64,000 nt of DNA from assembly GCA_000708835.1 (NCBI GenBank), contig DF237274.1:1-64000 (forward strand), in the 5' to 3' direction. The first letter of the stretch is position 1. Each line of letters begins with the position of its first letter. This DNA comes from Klebsormidium nitens. Its lineage: Eukaryota > Streptophyta > Klebsormidiophyceae > Klebsormidiales > Klebsormidiaceae. Positions 49,636 through 60,509 of the stretch are shown here, piece after piece. The notes below the pieces were generated by a model, which was not told the origin of the DNA, ran no database searches, and worked only from the letters and a program-made list of their open reading frames with translations. The position numbers and the translations under genes are program-made.

Positions 49636-51104
49636 CTATGTGTTTTGGGCAAACTTATGATGACACTTTGTACATTCGTAAAATACGGTCTGCCCCTCGT
49701 CCGCCGATCGAAGCTGCAACAACGGAGTACCTTTGTTGAGAGAAGTAATACTTGGCAGACGGACTAGAAATCGGAAATCTGCGCAGAAGTTCTAGCTCTT
49801 GTGCATATCATACTTTCTTCAATTCCGAGCTCTCGACCGCCAGCAGATTGTGACGAACACAAGCTGTGTGCACTAGGTGGTGCTTACCTGTAGCGTGTAG
49901 TACTCGAGCTCTCGATGGCCACAACTTGGACAATCTTCGTCGACCTGAGGCATGCCCAAACAAGTCAATTTTTTAGAGACGGGTCGAACAGACATTTCAC
50001 AACTCTGACTCGAAAGTCCACATAAAAAGACTGAGACATATGTTCAGACAAGTTTACCCTTCTCTTGTTTTAGATGAAAAGCAGCAGAACAGAGCACACA
50101 CTGTCCATAAGCAGGCGGCGCAGCGTGGTTGCTAACTTACCGTTGCTCTTTGCCTGTCCCTCCCATCTTTTGATGGGGTTTCACTTCCTAGATTCCCATG
50201 CGTCGCCTTCACTAGAGGTTCAATTCCGTATCGCCGCCTGAAATCCTGCAGAGGCATTGTAAACTTACATGCCACTCATTGCTATCCATTGTTGAAGGTG
50301 GGGTTTCAGCCCAAGTTGCAATACTGTGTGGCAGCAATCTGGTATGTGTCTTCAACTTCCATAGAATCTGATGCAAGTAGACAATTCACAGCTCCGCAAA
50401 CTGCACTAGCCCCCTCATTTGGCGTAGCTCGGCAAACGAAGTTGAAATCTAGCAGTTGCTTCTGAAGTCCTAGGTTGATATAAGGCTGGACTTACCTCCG
50501 GGGTGCTCCGAACTACCACCTCTATACTCTCCATATCTGGGCGTAAAGAAATCAGTATTTCAGATTCGGTCAGCGAGGCTCCTATTGCCCGCAGCGAAAC
50601 GACTATTCCGAGAGCCCTTGAATAGTGCCATGGACATGCCCAATAAGCTAGAACTTTAGAAGTTTGACCACACATACGCTTCATTGTAAGTTGGCACCAC
50701 TCGGCAATGTGATGATGAAAGGATTCAGTCTGCCATGCAGGTTGGGGCACTACTTATGCGTAAGCAATGGGGTGTCACCAGAATGCCACCAGTAGGATGC
50801 TTTTCAAGAACCCAAATTGTAAGGGCGTGAGACTCTATTGCCGCTGATTGAGTTCAGACAGATTGGACAATGCTGCCAGCATAGACAACTTCGATTATCT
50901 ACAGCATTGACGAACACGCAAATGTGAACAACCATAAGACATGGTCTTACCTTCCACACTCCTGTGAAAGTTACAAAGGGGGCAAGAAGCTGCAGACTTT
51001 GACTCTGGAAGATCTAACAAGCTCCCGCATTGGGGGCAGAATAGGACGGCATATGCTTCTTGCGGGGCGTGAGCTGGCCCGCCACTTCGTTGCAGAGCCA
51101 TCAT
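49636..51104 (-). CDS. RPA12: RNA polymerase I subunit RPA12 (POLR1H)
   Basis: Exons 51104-50951, 50536-50496, 50245-50141, 49944-49888 and 49713-49636 join in phase to 144 aa (human 126 aa). The N-terminal zinc ribbon is FCPQCGSLLDLPES..SCPLCNF. A linker with DMESIEVVVRSTPE follows. The C-terminal, TFIIS-like zinc ribbon reads CPSCGHRELEYYTLQ, then LRSADEGQTVFYECTKC. The Asp-Glu in RSADEGQT is the acidic tip that enters the active site during RNA cleavage. The subunit supports transcript cleavage and termination of rRNA synthesis in the nucleolus. The linker exon of 35 residues is longer than in animals. The frame is open to 51167; the second start is preferred because it gives the family's usual short N-terminus. 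Confidence 0.95.
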
Positions 51105-52152
51105 TGAATCCACCGCAAAGCTCGTCTCACTGCGAGAATGCACCGAGAGCTGCGGATAGTGAATCAAAGTCGGTGAGAGTTTCTTGAAGTGCTCAACCAG
51201 CTGCGTCGATTGCAGGGTGCGTATAGGGTTTTAACAATCTCAGTTGATTGATGTCAATACTAATAGCCAAAAGCGCCCCAGATTAGCTTATTAAATTGAC
51301 ATCAAATGCGCTTGCAACTGTTGACAGTGTCACTGTCAGTGTAGTGCAAGACATGCATGGCAGGATACCGTAGCTGTAACAGCTGGGCTAGCGACCGTTA
51401 CCATTCGGTAACAGTGACAGAGGTTCAAGAGAACGCCGACGCACGTGTTTCCGGGAGACGGTTGATCTGCATGCCGGCTGAATCGGTGAACTGTACGCGC
51501 GTGAAGTTGGCCTGTTCTTCGGGTGGTGCACAGGTGCCATGCATGACTCTAGTACTGAGCACACCCAGACTTCCGCCCGCCCGGCCAACAAAGTGCTCAT
51601 GAACGCCTCATGAACGCAGTACTGCAGCGCAGAGCCTACAACAAGTTGTGCTCCTGGGGGGTTCAGCTGCAGTAGCAAGTCAGTACAGCCGTACTGCTGT
51701 ACGTGCAACCTTGGCTGAGCTGAGGGGCCTGATACGTGTGGACACTGCAGAGTCTCCCAATCCACTCCTCCCTGCACGTGTGACCCCGCTGACGTAATGC
51801 GTCAAGATCTCTCAACAAAAGCTCAGGTATGTAGCTCATGTCAGATTCTGACATCGGAAGCAGGTTTTGCGCCTCTCCTTCAGGGATTGCTAACTTCATA
51901 CAATGACCGGTATAAGCCTGCCAGGAGAAGACGGCACGGCAGCTGAGGAATAGGTTGGGATGATGAACCACTCAGAGCTCAACGGCTCATGTCTATACTT
52001 TTAAGTTGGTGTCCAGCCGTTTGATGAAAGGCAATGTCAAAAAGAAGAGGTTTAGAAGTGCGCGCCAATCTACCAAACACAGCAGATGAGCTCCTTTGCG
52101 TGATTTTGTCGCTGTTTTGAAATTAGTAGCCTACCAACCGCTGAGGCTTCAC
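51105..52152. other. Divergent promoter region between RPA12 and the 52-kb gene
   Basis: About 1 kb with moderate GC content. Short open frames on both strands (51357-51602 on +, 51777-51388 on -) mirror each other and show no family motif. Confidence 0.4.
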
Positions 52153-55100
52153 ATGACGACAAGCCAGCGCATGCGGCTGCGTGCGCTAGGGCTGCAGGAC
52201 GACCCGCTATACTGGACGAGACCCGTGCCGATCAGCGAGCTGACCGCGCCCAGAAGCTTGCGATGGCAGCACGCCAGCACAGGTTGGTCTACTTCTAAGA
52301 TCCCCCAGACAGCTACCATGTCTAAAGGTCTATCTCTAAACTCCCTAATAATGCTGCCAAGCAATGTGCAGTCCAAAGTCTGCAAAGCTGTACACACTCA
52401 TGTAACTGGCGCCGAGCATTCTGCGGGTCTTGGTCATTGATGCAGCTCCAATTTGGTGAGCTACAAGTAGATCTTTAGCCCGCGGAACGAGGATATGAGG
52501 AGGTACTCCGAAGCAAACAAAAATCCTCTATTGTTCAACGTGTCAAAATCTGAGGCTTGTTGTAGTTCTGCCAACCAGCTTGAGGTCCGATTTACCCCTA
52601 TGCTGATCAACTCCTTTCCTGTTTTCCCTAGGTTCGAACGGCCTCAGAGCAGCGGCCGAAGTGGTGGAGCAAGATTCAGCCAGGGCTGACGTCAGCCACC
52701 TGCCCCGTCTGCAAACACCTGTCAGCACAGCATTAGAGCTGCTCATAAACAGCCTTTGCGTGGAGGAAGGCTGGGAGACGAGCTCGCCTGAGACATCCCC
52801 CACCTGGCAAAACGGTGGCACCAGCGGACGAAGCTCACCGTATCAAGTTGCAGAAAATGCTGGATCACAGGGGGCAATCCGGAATCGCACTGGGAGAACA
52901 CCATCGGATCGGAGGTCAAAACCTGCTAGGGTGCGCTTCCAAGAAGACGGAGAGGAAAGGGAAGATGTTCCACCAGAGGGAAGCGGGGGGAAGCTGGAGA
53001 ATGGACAGACAGAGCAAGCGCATGCAACGGGAGAAGACGGAAGCGAGGTTGGAAGAGCTACGGAATCCAGTGACGAGTTTGAGAACTTGGCCCTTCGGTT
53101 TCACAAGCAGCCGGTGAAGGTGAGTCACCTTTGGCATTTCGCCACGTCCCTTTTTGTGGTGGTGGACAGGGTCCCAGAAAAAAGGATTGACTATGGTAGC
53201 TGATTGTTTACGATTTAGTAGCTCAATGAATACAAGATGGTGCGCCATTTCGGAGGGCTCGAGCTCCTAGTGCTAGTGGGCCCCCAAAACGACAGTGTGC
53301 GACGCGCATGCACAGAAAGAAGCTTAAGGAAAGGCCTCTTCAAATCCGACTTAACGATCAACGGCCGCTTTGCTTCGCCCAGTTGTTTCCCCCAATTTAT
53401 TTGAAAATCTCCCTTTTCCGGATGCTGAGGAGCTGGATGCTTTTTCCCGCCTTATTGTCCCTCGAAGCATCCTGAAAGTCGAGTCCTGCTCCACCACAGG
53501 TCACGGGCAAAGAAAGTGGGCTTGACCCTACCCAGAAGGGCACTCCCCACCCTTCCCAAAAGCAGGGCTACCAGTACACCCCGCACCCTGTAAAAGGCAT
53601 CCGGAAGTCGGTGCAGCCGGGTACACCGTTCCCCTTAGGCAACGGTCTCCCCAGTCGCAGCCCCTTTGAAAGAAAGCAAAACCTCCAGCCAATTACCGAG
53701 GTCGACTACGGATCCAGCTCATCTCCGGCCACCCTAAGACCCGCCCGCGATGGTTCTCTCGGCGCCTCGAGCTCGGGGGGATCCCTCGGGGCAACTGCTC
53801 GGAAACGCTCGGGCCTGAGTTCAACGGGAGGGACTTCGGAGCTCCTGATAATGGAAGGAAATGAGCAGAATGATCAGACCTCTCCGCTCGGACCGGGTAG
53901 CTCTCAAGAGCCGACGACGCAAATGGGGAGGAGCCGAGAAACCGGCAATACGGGCAAGCTGGACACGCTGAGAACGACCCAAAGTTTGGACGGGCAGAAA
54001 ATGTTGCCTCGGGGATTGTCTCCCGAGCGGTCTGCAGAGAGCGTTCTGGTGAAACGGAGTCCGTACCTGGCGCCAGTGCGGAACGTGCGGACTGCGGGGG
54101 GAGACTCGGGGCTCGGGACGCAACGACGGGACCGGTTGGCGCAGTTTGCGGAGTATCTGGCGAGCCAGAAAGGGTCGGCTGAGGAGATGCGAGCGTCAGG
54201 AGAAGGGGACTCGAACGGGGCCAACTCTCCGGTTAAAAGGGCGGCTCCTCCTGAGATTCCCACCGAATGTGACAGCCCTTCTGGAAGGCAAGAGCAGTTG
54301 AGTACAGGGGAAGGCAGTCAACGTCGGTATGAACGGAGCTGGATTCAAACAGCCAGCCCTGGAAGGTCGCCTACAAAGCGTCTAGTGGAAAATGGTTGCG
54401 CAACTACCAGACCGCAACGATGGGTCATCGGGGAGTCAAGAACGAACAGGCAGCGCGGGTCAGCCCTTCCGGAGTTGAAAAGGCAGCGGAGCAACGGAAC
54501 AAGGGCTTCCGAAGGACCGGAATCGCCGACGCAGGCGGTGCCAACTGAAGAGACGAGCTGGAGCAAGGCGGAGAAGCAACGGAGGAGGCGACGATTGTCG
54601 AAAGAGCAGGTGAGCGCTCCAGACACAAGACCAGTTTCTGGCACCGAATCGTTCGTTGTTACTTTGATCATTTCAGCCCTTGACGTCCGCGTCAAGTGGA
54701 GGCCTAAGAGGTAGAAAAACAAAGCGCTTTAGGTCTGACATTGGACAGGGCCGAGTTGCCAGGCCCGGTTGTCCTTCATCAGGAGCTTTTGTAACCAGGC
54801 ATCACTTTCTGAGACCCGGTTGAGGAAGCAGAAATTGAAGCCATAAGATGGTCGCCAGGGACTTGCAAGTCAGTCAGCTAGGGGAAAGGAAGGGTTCGTG
54901 GGGGGAGCAGACTCGCCACCTTCGCACAACCTTTCCAAGATGCTTCACTATTCGCACGACGTTCAACCCTATTGAGGAGCGCATCAGCAGATGCAGCTCC
55001 CTGATTGGAGATCAAGACGCTTCTCGGTGACAAAATACACACGATTGCCTCATTGCTGTTGCGACCGAAACAGGTGTGCAGCATCTATGCAGCCTCTCCA

Positions 55101-55648
55101 ACGACTCATCGAGGCTCCGTGCCCATCATGTCCTGCCGTCGTGCGCAGGCGTCGTTGAGCGAGGACATCAGTTTCAGAGTTGGCATCTCAAGAGAGCCCA
55201 AAGAGCTGAACCGGCCCTTCCTCCTTTTGCAGGCGCGGCTGAGCAAGCATACCCATCCTAGCGCTGAGATTTCAAAAAGCCCGAAGGAGTAAATCGCCTT
55301 TCCCTCCTCTTGCAGGCGTGGCTGAACAAGAGCCACCAGCGCATGGCCCTCTGGATGCAGGACCACTTCGCGGCGCTGGAGCGCATCGCGCACCTGACGC
55401 CGAGCGAGCGCGCGGACGCGGAGCGCATGTGGAGCGCCGCGCAGGCGGCCGCGAGGGACCGCAAACTCAACCTGATCAGGCTGCACTCGACAATCATGAC
55501 GGGACTCGAAAAGGACGAGAAGGGGGCCGAAACTGGGGGGGGCCGAAGCGAGGCGACCGAGGAGCGACCATTGTGTTCGCCGAAACAGACAACCGGTCTT
55601 GAGTTTGCGGCGTCAGATAGTGGAGGAACTAAAATTGGGGTCGAATGA
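52153..55648 (+). CDS. Unrecognised, largely disordered protein (686 aa)
   Basis: Exons 52153-52282, 52632-53119, 53500-54609 and 55316-55648 join in phase. The first exon has GLQDDPLYWTRPVPISEL. A helix follows in exon 2 (STALELLINSLCVEEGW). About 500 residues are then low-complexity and rich in Ser, Gly, Arg and Glu, with many SP/TP sites and short basic runs such as KQRRRRRLSKEQ that could be nuclear signals. The last exon holds a predicted helical region (WLNKSHQRMALWMQDHF, ERIAHLTPSERADAERMW) and an acidic tail. I do not recognise it. SP/TP density and basic patches suggest a nuclear or cell-cycle protein, which is only inference. The acceptor of the last exon is tandemly duplicated 83 bp upstream. 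Confidence 0.6.
55180..55336. repeat. Diverged 83-bp tandem duplication of a splice acceptor
   Basis: TTTTGCAG/GCGCGGCTGAGCAAG at 55225-55247 and TCTTGCAG/GCGTGGCTGAACAAG at 55308-55330 are 83 bp apart. The flanks (AGCCCAAAGAG against AGCCCGAAGGAG, CCTTCCTCC against TTTCCCTCC) also align. Confidence 0.8.
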
Positions 55649-56939
55649 GAGCCTTAGTCCTATAGAAGTCAAACGCTGGGAGCCGACATTTCATCATCGG
55701 CCGACTAGCTTCTGGGATAACCCTGTTGATGAAGTTGCCGATGGAAATGGTGAGATAATCTTTGAGAGGCTCCGGCATGCATTTTGCAAATCTCCGCTCC
55801 TGCCAAATCGTTCCGCGTGGACTTTTAGCTACTAATACGGAGTTGTTGTATCCGCAAGCGAATTTAGACCCTGGAACCCAACAGATTCGTGGCATCTATC
55901 ATCTTCAAGATGAACGGGGATCATTTTCGTGCTGCGGCGCCCGAGTGTTGTGGGCCGAGTTGGTTGTGACCCGAGTTCTTGTGCGAATGAATTGACATCG
56001 GCGGCTTCTTCATTATTTCAGCTGAATCGCGACTTCAAACTTTCAGTTGGATCCAGGATCCAATTGAGCTATGGGCTGTTTAGTATCTGATTGCAAGCGA
56101 GTCACTTTATACATAGAAAAACTGCATGTGCAGCGACAGTTCAAATCGGGATCAGGTCCTTGAGTTAGCTCCCCTTCTTCATTGGCCGGAAAGAACAGAA
56201 GCGTCGTTTTCTATGATCGTTTTTCGCAACAGATTCGCGATAAACGCGGCCCGGGCTTTTGAGCAATTGACTTAGGATATTACAAATCTGCGTGCACATG
56301 CGCGCACGCAGCAGGCGGACTCACGGTTCTTCAAAGAACGCGTTCAATCTTCAAATGCAACTGAGCATGTGCCCGAGACGGGTGCATGTGTCTCGTATGC
56401 TTTAAGCTGCATGCCAGCGCCGGCGAATCACATGCACAGATGATGGGTCGAAGACTCTTATTCGGCTGAGCCTGGAGGCTGAATATACAATTAACTTGCA
56501 TCTTGCATGCTTAAACAGCTTATCGTTTTGGTCGGATAATTCCATGCCAAACATCTCTGGCAGCCGTAGGAGCGGCCGGCCGGGCGCTCGAAAACGGGCC
56601 GGATCGGATGAGCATATATTCGATTGGCGTTGCAATAATCATTCACTGAATTCTGCTAACGGTGCATACTAGGTCGCGCTAGCTCAACGCGTACCAGAGA
56701 TTGAGATCATGATGCCCTTGACCCTAAATCTTTCCAAGCACAGCTTTGGAGTGGTGACGGTCTGGTGCCGCCGACACGAGGTTGCATCTACAAGACTGCT
56801 CCTGTGATACGGGTCCTGGCGGCTCCAACTTAATTGAAGAACCTTGGAATTGTTGCTTCATCATCAGAAGAATGATTTGACGGGTTCGGGATTACTCTAA
56901 CTATTCGCTGTCTTTCTCACCATTCGACTTTGCTTCGAA
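55649..56939. other. Intergenic region between convergent genes
   Basis: It separates the 3' ends of the 52-kb gene and AK6. AT-rich with no coding signal; the left part is presumably 3' UTR. Confidence 0.5.
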
Positions 56940-59426
56940 TCATGACGGGTTGCTCTTCCACGACTTTAGCCATTGCGAGATCGTCTCGACGTTCTGTTCC
57001 ATGTCCTCTACGGAGTTGCTCGGAAGGGCGAGCACTTTACTGTGCTCGTAGCTCTCCCGCGCCTCTTCGAGAATGACTTGCATGATCTCGCACTCCATGT
57101 TGTCCTCCAGTTTCCTACCTGAGTACCCCCTGCACGTTGACAGAACTAGTGAGCTGATCGCTCAGACTTGCAAATGAATCTTGCCAAGTCAGAGGTCTCC
57201 TTATGAACGAAATGGAGGTGCGGAGACTGATGGCGCGGTAAGCAACAATTGCGGTAACAATCAGGGAAAAAGCAAACTTAGAACCGTGACTTGAACCTAA
57301 AAGCGCAAAAGATCCACTTCGAGCATAGGGAAAGCATCCGTGGAACGGGTGCATCATCCAATTTCCCGGCAGTGGTACACAAGCCAGGACGCATGCTCTA
57401 ATCGGGTTCGAGACCCGGCGAAGGACCGAAAAGACTTGCCTGGCTACGAGCCGATCGTAGAGAACCGAGTTGTCGGTTTGCAGCACCACCACGAGATCGA
57501 ACCAGCGCTCGGGAAAGAGCTCGCAGCCGTGGTAGTCCAAAAGGCAGCCACCCTCGGCCACTCGGTCCTCCAATTCGTCGCACAGCTGCCACAGGGGAGT
57601 GAAAATAATTAAGTGATTCGGATCAGCAAGTTAAGTCAGGCAAAAGCAGGTGACGAAGGACAGCTCTATTCGAGGGCCTGAATGAAGCTGGCAGAGTAAA
57701 ATGCCGGCTTGGCTAGACAACCGTGAAAATCTGCAGAAAACTGAGAAGGTCCTGCAATGTTGAGCAATTGAGACCGGTCATAGCGGCTCTAGCGATCGCA
57801 AGGTCACTGCCAGGCATTTGGAACATCTACCAAACGCAAGAGCCACCAAAAGGAGCGGCCCCAAAGAAAGTCCTTGCTCTGAAAGCCAGCAAATAGCAGC
57901 ATTTCGTTTCGTTTCGTACCCGAACCAGAAACGATAATGAAACCACTGCAGAACAGGGCCGGAAAACGTGTCTGTCCACGTGCGACTTTACTAGCAAGGG
58001 GCTCACAATGAGTTGCGACACCAAAGACGTACTGCTTGCATATGGGTGCGGCAGCATCTGATCCCCTTAAGGAACAACGATAACAATGCTACCTCACAAC
58101 TTTCTGACCACTTCTCTTATGTGACTTCTACATTAACTTGCCGAAATCTACCTTCTCTGTGTCTTACAAAGGCTGCTCAGTAGTTACTTTAAAGGTCTGT
58201 CAACTCCCTCTGCTCAAGCGATCCAGACGGAAAGACGGACTCCGGTAAGCTCATCCCAATCCTGCCTTGACTACCACCCCTTTCATCGACTCCCCAAAGG
58301 TGTATGCTCCGCCAATCAGAACAGGTGACAGCAGATTGCGACCGGAGTTAGAGTGTCCATTCTCAGGCTCTGACCAAGAAGACTCTGTCTGGGAGGGAAC
58401 TCAAGCGTCAGTGAGTATGATAAGTCCTCCTCACCTTGTCCTCGTTCAAGTTCCAGGACTGATACTCCTCGTCCCAGCCATCGTGCAGCTCCTTCTCCTT
58501 GACCAGGTCCCCTATGTTGATGTACTGAAGGGGAACAGATGCCGCCAGCTGGTGACACAGCGAGGTCTTGCCAGTGCCGGGGGTACCAGTGACTGGGGGG
58601 GGGAGGATATGTAGGTATGTTAGATGTTGAGAACTCATTTGGATTGGTATAAGTGATTCCTGATGAGACGGGCTAAGTCTTGTCCACTCAAAATGCAGAT
58701 GCTGGGGTGCACAAGAGTGAATAGAATGGAGCTGGGGCTGTTGGGTTGGAAGTGGTTCGGATGTCTTCGCTTTTGATAAGGTGAGTGGCTGGTGAGTGGC
58801 CCGTTTAGAAGGAGTGGCGAGCAGAGAGAAATGGTCAGGCAAATGAACCGCCATTTAACAGTCTGGACCGGTTGGCTCCAGCATTGATGGAGCAGTAGCG
58901 CCTAGGCTGAAGCGGGATATACCAGATGTGATAAGCTACTTTCTGTCCTTCTTGATCAAAAAATTAGAGAGTCCGGCTGCTTGTTTAAATGTTGATGGCA
59001 CGAAAGATGGTCAGGGTCTGGCGATTCTGGCAAATGATGTCTTCTTGCCAGACTGGCATAGCAGTGATGTGGGGGGTGGTGCAGCGACTTGAAGCCCCAC
59101 ATTACTTCGCAATGGTGCAACTTGAATTTCAGTCATTCAATTGACTTTGCAAGGCTCAATCAAGCAAGCATACTGACGTCCATAACAGCCAATCTTGACT
59201 AATCAGGTCATTGGCAAAGGTTTCCAAAGGTGCACACAAGACAACATTCATGACCTGGGCGACACTTTCGCAGTTGTCGCACACTTGCACCAGTTTGCGA
59301 GCGTTGTAGGGCCTGCATCACAAACGAATCACGTGTTCTTGTGGACACTGGACCCTTACCCAAGATGTTTGGCGCCGCCCGCCCACCTCTCACCCCCATA
59401 TCGTCATCGGTTGCCTCGTTGCCCAT
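56940..59426 (-). CDS. AK6: Adenylate kinase isoenzyme 6 (AK6/Fap7/CINAP)
   Basis: Exons 59426-59360, 58592-58435, 57585-57440 and 57129-56940 join in phase to 186 aa (human 172 aa). The P-loop is [19 protein letters not shown], with the first intron inside ILV. Further family motifs are [51 protein letters not shown] and the C-terminal [20 protein letters not shown]6/Fap7 is a nuclear NMP kinase/ATPase that binds uS11 (Rps14) and drives the final cleavage of 20S pre-rRNA in small-subunit assembly. Intron 3 has a GC donor, CCAG/GCAAGT. An in-frame ATG at 59465 is an alternative start. Confidence 0.96.
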
Positions 59427-59653
59427 GAAGCCAACCGATTGACGATTTAGAGGCAACACGCACAATCAGCTCGTTGGCAAAACGCACGGTGCAATGCTGC
59501 AGCTCGCAGTCCCTCTCCAGATGCAAGTAAAGCCCTATACTAGGTAATAGGCTAGTCCCTCCAGGCTCCAGCGTTCTGCATGCTCAGTACGTCTCTAGCT
59601 CACCAATTGCGCGGTGGCCTCTTCACACCGAGGGCCCATTTGACCCCGCTCAG
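59427..59653. promoter_or_regulatory. AK6 upstream region
   Basis: Sequence between the AK6 start codon and the MITE-like element. It should contain the AK6 5' UTR and core promoter; no defined element was recognised. Confidence 0.35.
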
Positions 59654-60094
59654 AGTAGACGTACATTGGCACGGTTACATGGGTTTGTAGCAACTTTTTC
59701 CGACGGCACGGTTACTTCGAGTTTGGCGCGAAAGCACTCGGCCGGTCACCGAACGTAGCCCCTTGGAAGGAGCAAATCTGCAAAACTCCGGATCAGACGG
59801 TACTGTACCATGTAGATCTTGGGTACTGAGGGTGTACTGACCAGACTTCCGAACCGTCCGATCCACTCGTTCCCCCCACGCGGCAAGCCCGGATGGAGTA
59901 ACGGTGCGCCGTTGGCCCCAACCCGCCTCGCCGAGGCGGGTTGGGGCCAACAGTGCCGTTGGAGGATTATCGCGGGGGGTTCCGAAGAATCGACCCAGTT
60001 GATCGATGAAGTAACCGTAAGTAAAAGTAACCGTGCCAATGTGCGGTCCGGTTGCAGTTAAGTTTCAACAGAAACGGTGCCAATGTAAGTCTAC
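59654..60094. mobile_element. MITE-like element with terminal inverted repeats
   Basis: Inverted termini GTAGACGTACATTGGCAC (left, from 59655) and GTAGACTTACATTGGCAC (right, reverse complement from 60094) match over 22 bp with two mismatches. The 6-bp word GCTCAG flanks both sides (59648-59653 and 60095-60100), as a target-site duplication would. Nested inverted copies of ACATTGGCACGGTTAC and CGGTTACTTC lie inside each end. No transposase frame exists in 441 bp, so it would be non-autonomous. The superfamily is not clear. Confidence 0.7.
59911..59951. repeat. Near-perfect palindrome, 20-bp arms
   Basis: Left arm GTTGGCCCCAACCCGCCTCG, one spacer base, then its exact reverse complement. GC-rich, and able to form a long hairpin in DNA or RNA. 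It lies inside the MITE-like element. Confidence 0.95.
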
Positions 60095-60100
60095 GCTCAG

Positions 60101-60509
60101 GCGGCTAGAACCACGGTAGCTATTGTCTACCAGCCGCCAATAATTGGAGCATCATGATGTGAATATGTCGCACTTGTATACGTCAGGCCTCGCAGGAGAC
60201 GAGGTAGGCAATCACGATCGACGGTCTGCATCTATGTTGACCGAGTTGATGACGTAGTTTGAATTTGTGGATTGCGTTTCTTGCGGACCACTGTGGACGA
60301 TGACGCAGAGCGAGATGGTCGATTGGACGTCCGAATTAGGGTTGCAGTGCCTGGCAAACCTGCAGAAAGGCCCGGTTGAATGCGGGCTGACAAGGAATGC
60401 AAGCTAGAATGCGAAGAGGCCCCTTCAATGTAGCCTCACAGAGCAAACGCACGGACAATGGAGTGCGGCAGAATGGATGCTTGATCCGGGAGAGGCATGA
60501 CAGCAATGT
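60101..60509. promoter_or_regulatory. IQUB upstream region
   Basis: About 400 bp between the MITE-like element and the chosen IQUB start. It should hold the IQUB promoter and 5' UTR; an additional short 5' exon cannot be excluded. Confidence 0.35.

Noticed and set aside
57398-57430. GGGTTCGAGACCC, like a tRNA T-arm
   Set aside because: No acceptor stem, D-arm or anticodon arm could be paired at the right distances on either strand; it lies inside AK6 intron 3.
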